Source of the DNA: Sympetrum striolatum | Taxonomy: Eukaryota > Arthropoda > Insecta > Odonata > Libellulidae | NCBI GenBank assembly: GCA_947579665.1 | Contig: OX388345.1 | Location: forward strand, 66,641,454 to 66,705,453 | Length of the DNA: 64,000 nucleotides | Direction: 5' to 3' | Shown here: positions 1-13,400 of the stretch, in pieces | How positions within the stretch are numbered: position 1 is the first letter of the stretch | Layout of the letters: the number at the start of each line of letters is the position of its first letter | Notes under the pieces: model-generated | Databases searched by the model: none | What the model was told of the DNA's origin: nothing | What the model saw: only the letters and a program-made list of their open reading frames with translations | Position numbers and translations under genes: made by a program

Positions 1-747
1 TTTGATCATAGCTGTAATGACAAGAAAGGTACGCTGAAGAGTGGCACTAATTAGATCCCTCCTCATAGAATAATAAAAAAGTGTTATTCGTTAAGTCTTT
101 GTGCTTCAATTACGTGAACATATTTTACTTAGCATTCAGCGTTTAGAGGAAAGCAAGGGCACACTACCTCACTCCTCATCTTTCCTAGTAAGCCTCATTC
201 CCCCTACTATCTCTTGATAGCTAATGTTAGAGAGGGTGAGGTGCTAAGCAGCCTTCGGGCTAAATACTTTACAGAAAGATATCTACCACTTCTATTCCTT
301 CGAGTGGGAGCGAGTCGAAGTAGATCCACAGCCATAAACAATTATCCACGCAATTATAATGCAGCGAAGCCTCTAGAAATAACACCGTGACCTACCTAAC
401 ATCAGAATGCCGTCATCAGCTAGTTTCACCGCATATTTTCATAGCGCAGGAAGTCTGAACGCTGTCTACAAAGAGGTCGACCTAGACAGCAAGCTAGACC
501 ATCCTTTTCTTTACATTTTATCAATCTCGACGCCCAGGGTTCTTGGCTCTTTTCTCCAACGGGGTAACCGCGAAATTTTCGAAGTAAATAAATCACCTTC
601 CCGCATATCCACGATCTGGATCCGTACCAAGGTTAGTTACTTTTAGCGGTGGAGGTATCTACAGATGTCTCCTCGCGCGATCGAAAAAACTAGCACGTCT
701 CTATCGAAGCATAGTTCCGGGACGTTCCAAGGCGCCGCATAACATTT
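1..747. other. no gene recognised
   Basis: Mixed-composition DNA with short chance reading frames only. The small open frame at 407-646 resembles no family I know and has no splice context. Nothing else is supported here. Confidence 0.5.
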
Positions 748-848
748 AGCTCACGTACGAGCTCTGAGACTGAGTGAGAGATGGAACCCTGAGAGTAATC
801 TAGGGGAATTTTTCTCGCGAAGGGGACAGAATGCCCTGGAACTCATGA
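748..848 (+). repeat. direct repeat copy 1 flanking the fold-back element
   Basis: About 100 bp beginning CATTTAGCTCACGTACGA and ending around GCCCTGGA recurs in the same orientation at 2471-2575, with roughly 80-85% identity by eye. The two copies sit immediately outside the inverted ends of the element at 849-2466. It is far too long for a normal target-site duplication, so it may be part of the element or an older tandem duplication. Confidence 0.75.
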
Positions 849-2466
849 CCGTACAAAACCCCATACGATAAAAGCCCACGAGACAGAACCGCACACGATA
901 TAACCCCACGGTTTTAATTGCCCACACGAAAAAGAACCAAATTGGCAAAACCGCACATTGATCAAAACACATTAGTATAATAATAATTTTTATTCCTCCA
1001 CTTTTATAATATATATGTATATCTATGATAAGATCATCATAAGAATATAGGTACCCCTATGGTGATAGTCCCCAGTTTTGGGGTTACCGACTCTTCAGTG
1101 ACAAAACAAAATTTAAATAAATAAACCATACGATTAATGAAAAATTAAATATAAACCATCTGTGCAATAAATCAAACCATGTTACATAAAAATATCATAA
1201 TAAACTCATAGTATCTTGTATAGATTTTTACTGATTAAAGCTTTCATACAATTTTCTTAAATAAAAATTTAACATCATCGTGTTTAACCAGATATTCCTT
1301 AATCAACTTAATGATTTTTTCTTTAACGTGGCAGTGGTAATATTGGTAATAAATGAGTATATAGGAAATGCCCACATGGTAAAAGGCGCTTATGGCAAAA
1401 TTTCAACGTATATATGCAAATTAATAAGCAAAATGTTATTGTTGCTACATAAAGTAACATTAATGTTACTATTGTACTTAGCTACTGACTGGCTCTGGAG
1501 GATCATCACAGTTAATTTGCATTACTTGCAATTCTTAAACTTTAAACTTATTTAAATGGAAAACTATACGACCATACCGTATCTTTAAAATAATTCCCAA
1601 CTCGATTGTAATCGATTCTTATATCTATCTATTCTGATTAGTCTTTAATGAAGAAAATAATGGACCTAAAAATTATTACTATTACAGAATTTTCACTACA
1701 AGTAAGTGCAACACCTGGTGATATTGTTAATAATTGTGAATTACTACAATATTCATAACATGAATTAAATGAATTGATGGGAACCATTGTAAACTACCTA
1801 GCATTTGGCCTAAAAGGGCGGAAAACCCCTCGGAAAACCTTATCTAGGCAGTAGTCACATTACTTCAGTAAATGAAGAGAATGCATAAATTACAAAAAAG
1901 CAAACTATTAAATTGGCTAATGTTACATACAAACTTGTCCATCGATACAAAATATCCATAAAACTACTTGTCCTTCAACATGCAATATGATAATGCTATC
2001 CTATGTTGGTCTCCTTGTTACTACCATTCCACAAAACCACTCCAATTCCCTCACATAAAAACTTTAACTCTAATAATATTCACAATAAGAAAAGAAAACA
2101 AAACAAATGAATATAAACCTAATTGAATTATTTACACATCGCCACACATTCTCCCCTTTAAACTTATAATAATTCATAATAGGAAAATAAAACAAAATAA
2201 ATTAATATAAACCTAATTGAATTCTTGACACATCGCCACACGTTCTTCCCCATACACTACGTTAATCAACTTTGCCTAAAAGGTAATACATCGCACTATT
2301 ATTGTACATCATTATCGTTTTCGTCAAAGCGGGTTCTATAACTGCGGCGTTTTGTCAATGTGGGATTTTATGAATGAGAGGATTTATACTGGGTTTTTTT
2401 CTTGTGGGCAATTTTTTCCGCGGATTTCTGTCTTGTGGACTTAAGTCGTGTGGGGTTAAGTCATGT
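849..2466. mobile_element. fold-back-like element with subrepeat-built inverted ends
   Basis: The left end (about 849-967) is a run of degenerate 14-17 bp units of the type CACACGATATAACCCC. The right end (about 2335-2466) holds the same kind of unit on the opposite strand (type TCGTGTGGGGTTAAGTC). The ends are therefore imperfect inverted repeats made of short tandem motifs, as in fold-back and other subterminal-repeat elements. The interior is AT-rich, has no transposase frame, and contains a tandem duplication at 2068-2251. The superfamily cannot be assigned from what is visible. No clear short target duplication is seen; instead ~100-bp direct repeats flank it. Confidence 0.6.
2068..2251 (+). 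repeat. two-unit tandem repeat (~90 bp)
   Basis: The unit at 2068-2156 is followed by a diverged copy at 2161-2251. Both share the core AATATAAACCTAATTGAATT and end in ACACATCGCCACAC followed by RTTCT. It lies inside the fold-back-like element. Confidence 0.75.
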
Positions 2467-2470
2467 AACT

Positions 2471-2575
2471 CATTTAGCTCACGTACGATCTCCGAGACTG
2501 AGTGAGAGATAGGACCCTGAGAGTCATCTCCGGTAACTTTTCTTTCGAAGGGGACAGAGTGCCCTGGAGCTGCAT
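2471..2575 (+). repeat. direct repeat copy 2 flanking the fold-back element
   Basis: Second copy of the ~100-bp sequence at 748-848, directly after the right inverted end. It runs on into a GC-richer stretch (to about 2900) with no counterpart on the left. Confidence 0.75.
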
Positions 2576-5500
2576 CGCGGATCTGCTACTTGAAATGCCG
2601 CACGGGACATTGGCCGGCTCTATCTTAAACTCCTCCGTTGAACGTACGGCCATAACTTCCGCGATTACGTGTGGAAATTCGCAATTTTCGGGGATCGCGA
2701 CCGAGGATGGCGTCTCCGAGAGACGGGAGTAAACAACCCAGAGGTTTCCGATAGATGGTTTCCTTTTGGTGATGAAAAGAAAGTTCACCTGGGGATATTT
2801 CTCGCGAAATTGTCAAAACCGGTGGGAGCTACTGAGGAGGAGAGAATTTCGAACAGCAAATTCATCGAAAATAAAATGCCACTCCGCATCTTCCCCTACA
2901 TTTAAAAAAGGCGAAAAACTATCGAACTCTTTTCTTGCTGGTGGTTAAATTGCACTTTTTAGTCAAACAAATCATGAAAATAAGCGGAGAAACCTTTCAT
3001 TGTAACAAAGAGCATAATGAAACAAAGCCCCTGAATGACCTTGTGAATATGCACATTAATTTGTATTTATTCGATTTTATTATTTTCATTCAGTTGCTAG
3101 TAAACCATTCGCTTTAATACATCATTGTAATAATTGATGTCATGTAATAATAATAATAATAATATAATCTTTGTATTATTCCCAGCACTGACAACTGTTT
3201 CATCATTAATTACTGAAGTTAAATGTAGCAATAATATTTATTATATTTATATAGTTTGCAACCAGTCGCAATATTAGCATTCCAGATAAAATCTCAACAC
3301 CTATTTCACAACACCGATATAGCATCGGTTTGCAATTCAAATAAAAACGTTTGGTAATCATAAATCTTAACTGCACAGTCGAAATGAAATCACTAATTTG
3401 AGGTGTAGAGGCCGGAAACCAATTTATTAATAAAATTAAAAACTAAGAGTAAAATTTCGTCTGTTTTTGCAGGCAATCAGACATGTACCTACAGCGTTTC
3501 GATTTTCAAACAAAAAAGCATGTTTCTGTTAAATTGATTGCTCTAATTTGATCCTCATTATAAGTAGTTAAAAAGTTTAAAGATATACCAATATTAATAG
3601 TCTACATGCCACATTTTGGTATGTTACAGGGGGGTTCTCCGAACAATCAGAATAATTTTGAATACGTAACTGGAAAAAGTAGGAGTTTTATTTTTGGCAT
3701 ATAATGGTCAGTACAATGTCTTCTTTGATACATTGCATAAAAACATAAGTCCACCTACTACGGCATTTTCTTTACGGAAGGATTTAATTTTCAATATTTC
3801 GAAACGTCAATCCCCAAATCATGGAATGGGAAAATCTGAATCTATAATCAATAGCTAAAACTGAATCAGATTAAAAACCTGTTATGGTTTAAAGAAAACT
3901 CATAGCTGTAAGACTTCGAGTTCGAAGTCAAGCACATTAATGTCCATCACGAATTCAGACAACTGGTTCCTCAATGAAAAGGAAACTTCCTCTCTGATTA
4001 CATGAAATCGATTGTATATTTTTAAGCCTCGGAGAAGTTAACTGAGGCCAATAGCTTGTTTATCACCGGTCGGGGGCTTCGTCCGTAAGCCACTCCCCCC
4101 ATTCCTAGCTAACCCAAAAGTAGATACGCAGTGCCGCTTCCGGGCTTGTCGCATTCATTAGGGCAGTATCACAAATTCAAAATCTATTTCTGAATCTGCG
4201 CACAGCTGTGGCTGACTTCCTGGTGTCAATCTATTATTAAAAATACAACAAAACGCCAACTGATAAATAGAATATGCAAAACTTCTCCTTCGGCTGAGTA
4301 TATTACTCCCCTAGAATATTCATAATAAACAAACACGATAAATATTACGTAAAATTTAAAGGGTTGAATGAAAATGTTTCGTTTAACATTTATTGGCACC
4401 TAAGTCCTTAAAAAAAGGTCTACGGTTTATCTTCAATAAATAGATACTTTTACGGAATGTACTGTAAGTAGCCAAGCGATAAAAAAATATTGAATACGCA
4501 TATATACATATGTAATATTGAAATATTAAGTATGAGAAAATGCGGCATTTCAGTACAAACCACAATGAGCAAAGAAAACGAAATGTTACTGAAATACCAA
4601 GAAGAATATCAGTGAATACACTTATGAAGTGAAAGCAAATATTTCGTTAATATTTAGATACAAGAAAAGTAAAACAAGAAAGAGCTTAACCTTTTTCTGT
4701 TCCATGACTACATCAACGGGAAGAAATAGATGGCTTCCTATGATCAATCTTAAACACGCATCATCTTGATGATAAGATCTTAGCACATCCCAACCACAAA
4801 CAAATGTATTTCATTTCAAATAGCTACGGATTTGCTGAAATTTTCCATTAGAAACTATGCCGCAACAAGACTTTTAACCAATCAATTTACGTAAATAGAA
4901 ATTAAAATTAAAAATCTACAACTATAATACACAACACGTGAATGACAGCTTCCATCAACCTTTTCAGATAGCAGAAATAGTTTTCCACCGGCTATTACGT
5001 AGGATAAGCATGAGGACAGAGCCACCACTTCATCAATAAGGCATGTGATTCACTAACGTCTTTCCGTCATACACGGGAAACGATAGGACAGTTTTCTTTG
5101 AGCGCGCGGTATACAAGCGCCAAAATCAGAAAGTATGTATAACAAATGTCTCGTTGAAGCCGCAGCTGTAAACACAACATACGTTAAAAAGTGGAGAGAA
5201 ATCACATGCTCCTGGTACGTGAAAGAGCTCCATCACGAGAAAATCGCTCGCTTATTCTAAACCACACGGAAAACACGACATAACGTTACGAATCACAACC
5301 TAATTTAGGAAATTTTCGGTACGCTCTACCGTTCGCTAGCGTTGCCTAAAACGCGGCAAGCAGTCATCGCAAAACATCTTCTATTTGGGCGGATTTCCAA
5401 TAAACCGCAAAACTACGAAAATGAACTAAAAATAGAACCGCGGCTAGAATGAACCGAAAACTGGTCCAATGGCCAGCAGTGGAATGAGTTGTGAACTTCG

Positions 5501-6179
5501 GTTATAATCTGCTCCAAATAGTTTGACACTGAAGAGGGAGCTCGGCAATTCATGAAATAAGACTGTTCCGAAAAAACTGGTTCAGTCGTAGAACTAAAAA
5601 GCACTGGTGCGTAACGGCTGCGTAGCTCAAGAATTGCCAAGGAGAATTCCAAGGAGGTGGTAAACAAAACACAATGACAAAACTGCAAAGCGATGCGGAA
5701 ATAATTTTCTCTACAAAAATCATTTTGGGCATACAACTGATCCCTCACGACAATATTAAGAGGAGAAAACAGAAAGTACATCGTTAACGATACTATCTGA
5801 ATGGCGTTTAAAAAAAATTTCACCAACTATCAGCATAAATGATATAAATCTACGTTAGGGAGGAAACATGTAATGATTTCCCTTTTAACCACGGAAATCC
5901 CTTATAAGATCGGAGTCACATGTCTGCATTGAAGATCTTAACGTTGATAAACAAAGGAATATTTCTATGAACTTAAAGTACGTCAAACAAAATATGAGAG
6001 GAAAACAAATTTGAATACAGCAGAAGAAGTCTGACCGTTGAAGGGCTTGTGCAAGGAGCCAGTTTTGATAGCGTTAATCAACGAATGTTAACACAAGATT
6101 GGAAGCTGACAACATCACGTGACCAATTCTTAACTCAGGATCATCCACAGTGATAATAGACATGTATAATTCAAACTTA
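2576..6179. other. intergenic, no gene recognised
   Basis: No exon with family resemblance was found on either strand. 2576-2900 is GC-richer with short chance frames. A short TAA microsatellite lies near 3146-3165. The minus-strand frame at 5413-5826 has no recognisable domain. CpG content rises a little from about 5090 toward the pelota promoter region. Confidence 0.5.
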
Positions 6180-6479
6180 CCACGAAAGTCCCTCGACGGC
6201 CCTCGCAATCAGTGTCGCACCGAAATTTGTCTCCGTATCTTGCGCACTATGTTACTCTCGACTTCTCTTCGGACTGAATGATTCAGAAAACTCCGCCAGA
6301 GACCGCCTTTGCCATGAAGTTTCCCTTACATCCGGTTGTCCTGGTAGGGACGTGTGAATCCTAACTGAAAGTTGTGAAATGGAAATAGTGCATTATGTTC
6401 TTGTTGGATACATTTCTATTTTCAATGACATTGATTTGATGAACTGTTTTGATTGCGTTATTAAGAAACGTTTATCAAT
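6180..6479 (+). promoter_or_regulatory. putative pelota promoter / 5' UTR region
   Basis: The 300 bp before the pelota ATG include a CpG-richer block (about 6184-6350) in otherwise AT-rich surroundings, which is usual near the start of a housekeeping gene. No TATA box or initiator could be fixed, so this rests on position and composition only. Confidence 0.35.
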
Positions 6480-9400
6480 ATGAAGCTGTTACATAAAAAC
6501 GTGGATAAGGATGGAAGGGGGTACTTGTCAATTATATACTTTTTTAGAAAGTAGAATTTATAATCGTATAGCTTATTACTATTACTTTTTTAATATTGGT
6601 GTGATTTCATTTGACTAAGGTATGATACCTTTTGAATCCACAATAATAAGTATCTCTGCATCACTTAGTCGCTCTCTATAATTTAAACAAGCATTTGAAT
6701 ACTTGCAGAACAATTACCCTTATGCCAGAGGAACCTGAAGACATATGGCATGCATATAACTTAATATCAATACGCGATAATGTGCGAGGCTCAACCATAA
6801 GGTATTGTAATGTTCTTTTCTAAGTTTGTACTGTTCTATTTTCATTGAACGCCAAATGTTAATTTTGGTGGGTTTCACTTGTATAATTTCACCCTACTTA
6901 ATGTTACTTTGATTCATTAAAGCAATGAGTGGCGTTCGCTGTGCATTATCAAGAAATTTTCTTCTTATTGTAAATTATCGCCAAGTAAGATGTAACTGTT
7001 GACTATTTCATACTGAAGCATATAATCAAAGAATATTATGTTATGAAATGAAAATATGAAACAAATATTTCATTGGTACCCATCAGTTATTTTCGTATGG
7101 GTCATATATTACGTTTCATTCAATTTAAACAAAATTTCGATGAATCTTACTACCTGGGGAGCTATTGTTAGATTTTGTGAAGTGAATATTCCTCTCAGTA
7201 TCTAAGGCATATTTACGCTTTGAAGAATTCCTATACGGACGATATAATTATGAACAATCAATGTTTATGTCTTACTTAAAGGAAGGTACAGACTGAATCT
7301 GCTACTGGGTCATCCACGAGCAATCGTGTCCGTACAATACTTACCATCAATGTGGAAAACATAGACTTTGATACCCAAGCATGCATGCTAAGACTGAAAG
7401 GAAGAAATGTAGAAGAAAATCAGTATGTCAAGGTAAATTGTCTTTTTTACTACAGCTAACGTTGTACGGCATCTCAATAGTGGCAAGTATTAAATGTATC
7501 GTTTTTCAGATGGGAGCCTATCATACTTTGGATCTCGAATTAAATCGCAAATTCACCCTCAGCAAAGCAGAATGGGATTCGGTGTCACTGGAGAGAGTGG
7601 ATATGGCTTGTGATCCTACACAGGTAGATTCCCTTTCGCTTCCATGTATTTTTTCTTATGGAGGAAAGTGTTCAAACTTAGGCGTTGAATTTTCTAACAT
7701 TTGATCGTTAACAGAATGCTGATGTTGCTGCCGTTGTAATGCAAGAAGGACTGGCCCACATCTGTTTAATTACATCCAGCATGACTCTCGTAAGGGCTAA
7801 AATCGACCAAAGCATTCCCAGGAAACGCAAAGGAAATGTGCAACAGCATGAGAAGGTGAAATACATATAGTTTATGTATGACCTGATATATTCTTATACT
7901 GGATTTCATCAACAGCAGAATCATCAGTGTTATTCATAAATTTATTGATTCAAGAAGTGTTTCAGTTTTTTGTTTGTAAGAAACATAAGTGATAGATAAG
8001 TTATTAATCCTATTAAAAGTAATGAATCTTATTGATTACCATGATTTCTGAATTGAATTTTTGATATCATGAATTGCAGTAATGAATATGTACATGGTAA
8101 ATCACAATTTAGTGAATTGAAGTAGAGAAAGTTTATATTTTTTAGTGGCATTTTAAGATTATAGTTTATTCATGGATGAATTTGGAATCAGTCAAAGCAG
8201 TATTCAAGAAACTAATTAATAATTAGGGAATCAGTGTGAACATAATTTCTTAAGTTACCATAATAAACTTTTACTTTGTAGGGTCTTCAACGCTTCTTTG
8301 AAAGTGTGATGCAGGGAATACTGCGGCACATCAACTTTGACATTGTGAAATGTGTCTTAGTTGCAAGTCCAGGATTCGTGAAGGACCAATTCTTTGAGTA
8401 CATGTTCAATCAAGCTGTGAAAACAGATAACAAGGTCCTTATTGAAAACAAGGGCAAGTTTCTCCTGGTACATGCATCTAGTGGATTTAAACATTCTTTG
8501 AGAGGTAAGTTATTTCTTAGGAAGTAAGTTTGATGTTTCTGAAGTACAGTTCATGTGTTTCTTGTATTTATTTTATATAAATTAACTTGCCTTCTCAATG
8601 AATTCTAGTTTTATTAATAAAATGAAAAGTAAAATGCTCATACTTTGCTAAAATTAATTGGAGGTAAAGAATTAATGTAATGTCAGTTATCAAACGTAAT
8701 TAAGATCATGTAGTGTGTTGGTATCTTACTAAATTCAGTGAAAATAAATTAATATTTCTTAATATTTATATTAAACAAGTTACAATAAATATATTGTGTA
8801 TGAGAAATCAACTATGCTCCTCATTGTCTATTATAATTAAGATTATGATGGCTATTGATTTGACTTTAATGTCAATTCTTGCCTACTCTTCTATTAAAAA
8901 AATCATGAATTTTGCATACATTTTTGCATTAAAATTTTTAAAAATCATAGTGTGTTTGAAACTTTCTTATGAAAAATCCATATTAGTTAATGGTCTATGA
9001 TATAGGACATGCTATGCAAAACAAAATATTGTTCTGATATAAACCTATTGTTATTTTTGCAAATTTTGTTGATGGTGTCAAGTAGGATGGTTCAACTCAG
9101 TCACTAGAAAGGCTTATGATTTTTAAGTTTGGGAGTGCAGATGTTATGATTTTACCTATGCTTTCATGATTTTGATTCCAACCTTACAGAGATACTATCT
9201 GATCCTGCTGTAGCTACAAAGATGGCTGACACAAAAGCTTCAGGTGAAGTGCGTGCTATGGAAGGTTTCTACCAAATGCTGCAGACAGAACCTGCCAAAG
9301 CATTCTATGGTCCAAAGCATGTAATGATGGCAAATGAAGCTCAGGCGATCGAAACTCTTCTCATATCTGATAATGTTTTCCGGTGAGTTACCTAATTCTT

Positions 9401-10575
9401 CTTGATAGTTCCTTTCTTTCCATACTTTCTCCAATATGTAGTGGATTTGTCGCTAATATTAAATTTACCTTTAGCTGCCAGGATGTCATGAAGAGGAAGC
9501 AGTACGTCTCTCTGGTTGACAGCGTCAGGGAGAGTGGGGGTGAGGTCAAAATCTTCTCCAGCCTCCATGTCTCTGGTGAACGTAAGTAAAACGGAAATTA
9601 ATTTATTTATTGCGTATACATATTTATACAGCAAAGTAGTATTATAGAGAAGTTGAAATGCATCTCATAGGTGGTTTCTCTATGGTTTTCTAATCAATGA
9701 TTTAATTAAGATAAAACATGGATATCAGTTATTCTTTTCCATGCATAAACCTTTCTCAGATAATTTCCCTCTCAGATCTTTAAATATAATTAACTGAAAT
9801 GGAATTTAAAATGTAGATTAACAGTAGCAGCTTTAATAGTTGATATTCTGAGATTGAACTCAATATACAATCAAGTTCAAAACTAGTATCTTTAAGCTCA
9901 AATTTATTTCTGTACTTGTCTTTTTTGTATCATTTACCATTATGAAGCAGAAATTCATTAATTTCCAATGATTGTTTTGTTCATGTAATCCATTTTCTGT
10001 GCCTCGTATACAGTCATCGTTCCCAAGTAAAAGACTTCCAATTTATAAAATTTATAACTATACTAATGAATCTGAGCAGGCTTTTCATGACTTACCCCAT
10101 GAGTGCTTATAAGTTTCCTAGGAATTATAAAGTTAAACATCCATAAACTATAGGACTGATAGTTTTAATTATTTTGCTATAATGTTTTAAGGAATTGTCA
10201 AAAGTTAACTACTAGCAGCTAACAGTCACTGCTGAGACAGTGTGGTAGCACTCCTTGCTCTTTACGCAAGTGATTTCTTATATTGTGTGCTTAATTGTCA
10301 TTAATTATACATGTGTTGATGGTAAACAGCCTAAATTTGTAGTAGAAGGTACTTATATATTGAGTACAAAACTAAATTTATTTAAGTGGGAAGAAGCTAA
10401 AGTCTTTGGAATGTAGATTTCAATTCATTTTCTTTTTTCATGAAACAAATGATTTTAAACCATCTCATCCCTATGTGTTTATCTTTCAGAACTTGACCAA
10501 CTGACTGGGATTGCTGCCATTTTGCGTTTTCCAATGCCAGAGTTAGAGGATGAAGAGGAAGATGAGAATGACTGA
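6480..10575 (+). CDS. pelo: Pelota (Dom34), ribosome-rescue factor
   Basis: Complete nine-exon gene: 6480-6520, 6709-6801, 7282-7432, 7510-7623, 7715-7855, 8282-8504, 9190-9382, 9475-9581, 10490-10575. All junctions are GT..AG and the phases join into 382 codons, the usual pelota length (about 385). It starts MKLLHKNVDKDGRG and ends in an acidic tail (ELEDEEEDEND), as in animal pelota. The N-terminal Sm-like domain covers about residues 1-130, the central eRF1-like domain 135-265 and the C-terminal domain 270-370. As expected for pelota and unlike eRF1, no GGQ release motif is seen in the central domain. The family binds the empty A site of stalled ribosomes with the GTPase Hbs1 and triggers no-go and non-stop decay. 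In flies it is also needed in the germ line. The start was chosen because it matches the conserved N-terminus. Confidence 0.96.
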
Positions 10576-11034
10576 CGCTTGCCTAGCTGCTAATGGCAAT
10601 GATTACCTGTTCTTTCACAATCAAATAGGTGGAAGTGATTTTCCCATTTTATGAAGGGATCTCTCGGAATTAAATACCTGTGAAAGTTTAATTTATTTTT
10701 CCAGCAAAAACTCAGGCTGAGCTATATTTATTTAATCAACTAATTCTTCCAGGATGAGGATGTCCAAAAATAATTTCACTGTGTATAATACTGTACAGTA
10801 AATGGGAATAATCATTCTCGCACTTTTATCATTGCCACTATTAAGCAAAGCATGGGATATGGGTTGGCTATTGACATATGTACGGTCATAACAAAAGACC
10901 ATCTGTGGCAAATGTACTCATTCAATGTAACCTCTGAACCAAAATGTTGAACACAGTGCAGTTTTTCATTGAAAATATTCTAATATTACTAAAGTGGATC
11001 AATAAGCATGATGGTATTGTAAAGTGGAGATGTA

Positions 11035-11040
11035 AATAAA
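11035..11040 (+). terminator. polyadenylation signal of pelota
   Basis: AATAAA about 460 bp after the pelota stop codon, followed by AT-rich sequence. It is the best-placed canonical signal for this 3' UTR (10576 to about 11060). Confidence 0.55.
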
Positions 11041-11060
11041 AGCTTAGAAAAATATAAGTT

Positions 11061-12569
11061 GCTGGCTTTATTTTATTTTAACTTTTCCATGCTCTTATCT
11101 AACATATCAATTTAAAGTATAATTTAATTTTTTTCCCAGAGAGAAATTAACAATATTTAATGTTTTTTATATATTGTGTATTTGCTGAAAGTCAACGTGT
11201 GAATGCAAGGCTTATATACTGCATTTCAATGTTGTAATAGTGGTATATGGAAAGTTTGTACAGTGAAATTTCTTTATCTTGGTTGTACAAAGTTCAAATC
11301 AATCATGAAGTTTTAACATTCTTTTGATACAAATAGCTAACATAAAGGAAAAAAGCTTGAACTAAAGACTTTTTAATTATTGAAATCCAAATTAATAAGT
11401 TCCACTGTATTATTATGATCCTGTTATATCAGCTTTTTAATTATGAAATTATATTTCTTTGCAGTAGATTTTTTGTATTCTTATCAATTAGATAACCATT
11501 CATACTAGGAACTTATTTGACATAGAATTGTAAGTTGCAGGTCCAGATCTGTATAATTGGTGTTAACAAATTTATAATTACTTGGTTTGACCACTAATAT
11601 TGATTTGTAATCACAGCTTATTTAAGAGGTAAAATTCTTTATGAGGATGTTGTTTTGGATCAGTAAGGGGTTGTTCATTAATTCCGTCAACAAAATTGGG
11701 AAGAGGTGGTTTGAAGAAGTTTTCAACAATTGTTGACATGGGGAGGGGGGAAGTTCAAGATAAATTGAGGTCAACAATGTTACAATTGAGGAACATTTGG
11801 TATCCCAATGGAAAGATGATAGAAGCTAAAATAAAATCTCTCAATCTATGCATGAATTTATAGTCAATTTGAAATCTGTACAACAAATGGTAAAATTGTC
11901 GAAGAGGACTGTTTGGGAGAAATTCTGTATCTCCGTTAATAATGGATATACATCAAGAAAACTAACATAATTTTAAAGATAAAGGATGGCGGCATATACA
12001 TATGTATTTGAAACCCTTCTAAGACCCTTCATTTCCTAGATATTTTGTTTCAAAAATGACCTTTTTTCGTCGTTTTTTGACTCATTTCGCGCCATTTTTG
12101 ATGTTTTCTCGGTTCCCCGGTAGGGCGATTTTGACTTATTTAGACACCCATTCCCAATTTCCTGCTAGGGTACCGCCTATAAAGCATGCAAATGCATATA
12201 GGCAAAACTTGACAAGTGTAACGATTGGAATTTCCTGCTCGGTTACGGGCCTCCTTGAGTGAAAAGGGGTGCTGGGTGGGTGTAATAATCGACTGATTTA
12301 CCTGTTTTTTGACAATTCATGACTCGTTTACGGGTATTTTTGAGTCAAATTTTACGTATAAACGAACGAATATCCATAATTATCCATAATACTGCTCCTT
12401 CAATTGCTAAAAACGGGCATATTTTACTTAAAATTTAACGTGCCTTCCCTGAAAAAATCATCGAAATAGGGCTATTTTTAATAAAAAAAAGTTTTCAAAA
12501 CAGTCCTCATCGACAAATTTATCCCGTCCGATTTATAACCAAACGGTTCTTTTCAGAACTAACAATTAC
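11061..12569. other. intergenic, no gene recognised
   Basis: AT-rich up to about 12000, then a more mixed block (12050-12560). The 68-codon frame at 12056-12262 resembles no known protein. This block may be decayed transposon sequence, but I cannot place it. Confidence 0.45.
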
Positions 12570-12570
12570 T

Positions 12571-13400
12571 GTGGAACCTCGCATATCGAGTATAATTCGT
12601 TCCAGAATCTTACTCGTAATGCGAAACACTCGTTAAGCGAAACAATTTTTTCCATTGGAATTAATGTAAAATAGGATAATGCGTTCCATTCCGAAAAAAT
12701 ACTCAAAAAATTTATAATAATGTAATTTATTATTTATAATATATTCTTTTTTACTAGAAAGTTGACTAGAGAGGTTTGTTTCTGCCCACGCTTCAAAATT
12801 TTGCAAAAATGAGACATAGCATTATCGTTAAATAAATTTGCAGCGCACATAGCTACTGCCTTATTAGGGTGATGCTTCTCAACGTACGATGTAACAGCTT
12901 CCCATGCTTTTAGCATCTCCCTTATTTCGTTGGATGCTTGTTGCTCTGCTGAGGTTGTAATCTCCTCCTCCCATGACGAAATACTCTCCACAAATTCTTG
13001 CTGTGACACAGAATTCAGCTCCATAAGCTCTTCGGTGGTCAGTTCCTGGCTATGCTCTTCCACTAGCTCATCGATGTCGTTGCTATCCACCTCTAGCCAC
13101 ATAATCTTGGCCAGAGACACAATCTCGTCAACTACCGGCTCCGCAGGCACTTGCTCAAACTCCTCGGAGTTGTGTCCGACAACGCTGTCCGGCCATTGCT
13201 TCTTCCATGCAGAAATAAGGGTTCTCTTGGTGACCCCCTTCCATGCCGTCGATCATCTTGAGGCAGGCAACGATGTGAAAGTGGTCTTTCGAAAACTCTC
13301 TGATAGTGAGATCGGTTCCTTCAGTTACCTCAAAACAACGCAATGTGGAAAAATGGATTTCTAATACATTCTTGTCCATTGACTTAGAATCATAAAAGAT
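12571..13400 (-). mobile_element. Tigger/pogo DNA transposon, 5'-truncated copy
   Basis: The 3' terminal inverted repeat is seen near 12571 (CTGTGGAACCTCGCATATCG, matching the CAGTRGAACCTC type of Tigger/pogo ends). The last part of a Tigger-type transposase lies just inside, on the minus strand. No matching 5' end or upstream transposase is visible beyond about 13400, so the copy is truncated. Confidence 0.8.
12734..13379 (-). pseudogene. Tigger/pogo transposase, C-terminal remnant
   Basis: Read on the minus strand, 13379 to about 13250 gives the conserved stretch TIREFSKDHFHIVACLKMID. After a one-base frameshift it continues as WKGVTKRTLISAWKKQWPD, then the acidic tail with LVEEHSQELTTEELMEL that marks Tigger transposases and TIGD proteins, stopping at 12734. 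The helix-turn-helix and CENP-B DNA-binding domains and the first catalytic acidic residues are missing. Because of the truncation and the frameshift, no active enzyme is expected. Confidence 0.88.

Noticed and set aside
2474..2905. overlapping open frames on both strands after the second direct repeat
   Set aside because: All are short and mutually overlapping, start inside the repeat, and lack any recognisable motif.
3146..3165. CRISPR-like or satellite array
   Set aside because: It is only a short TAA microsatellite. No spaced direct repeats of CRISPR type occur anywhere in the window.
5413..5826. 137-codon minus-strand open frame upstream of pelota
   Set aside because: The product looks like low-information sequence without domain or signal logic, and no splice partners were found.
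12930..13364. 144-codon plus-strand open frame rich in serine
   Set aside because: It is the antisense shadow of the Tigger transposase acidic tail (Glu codons read as Ser on the other strand).
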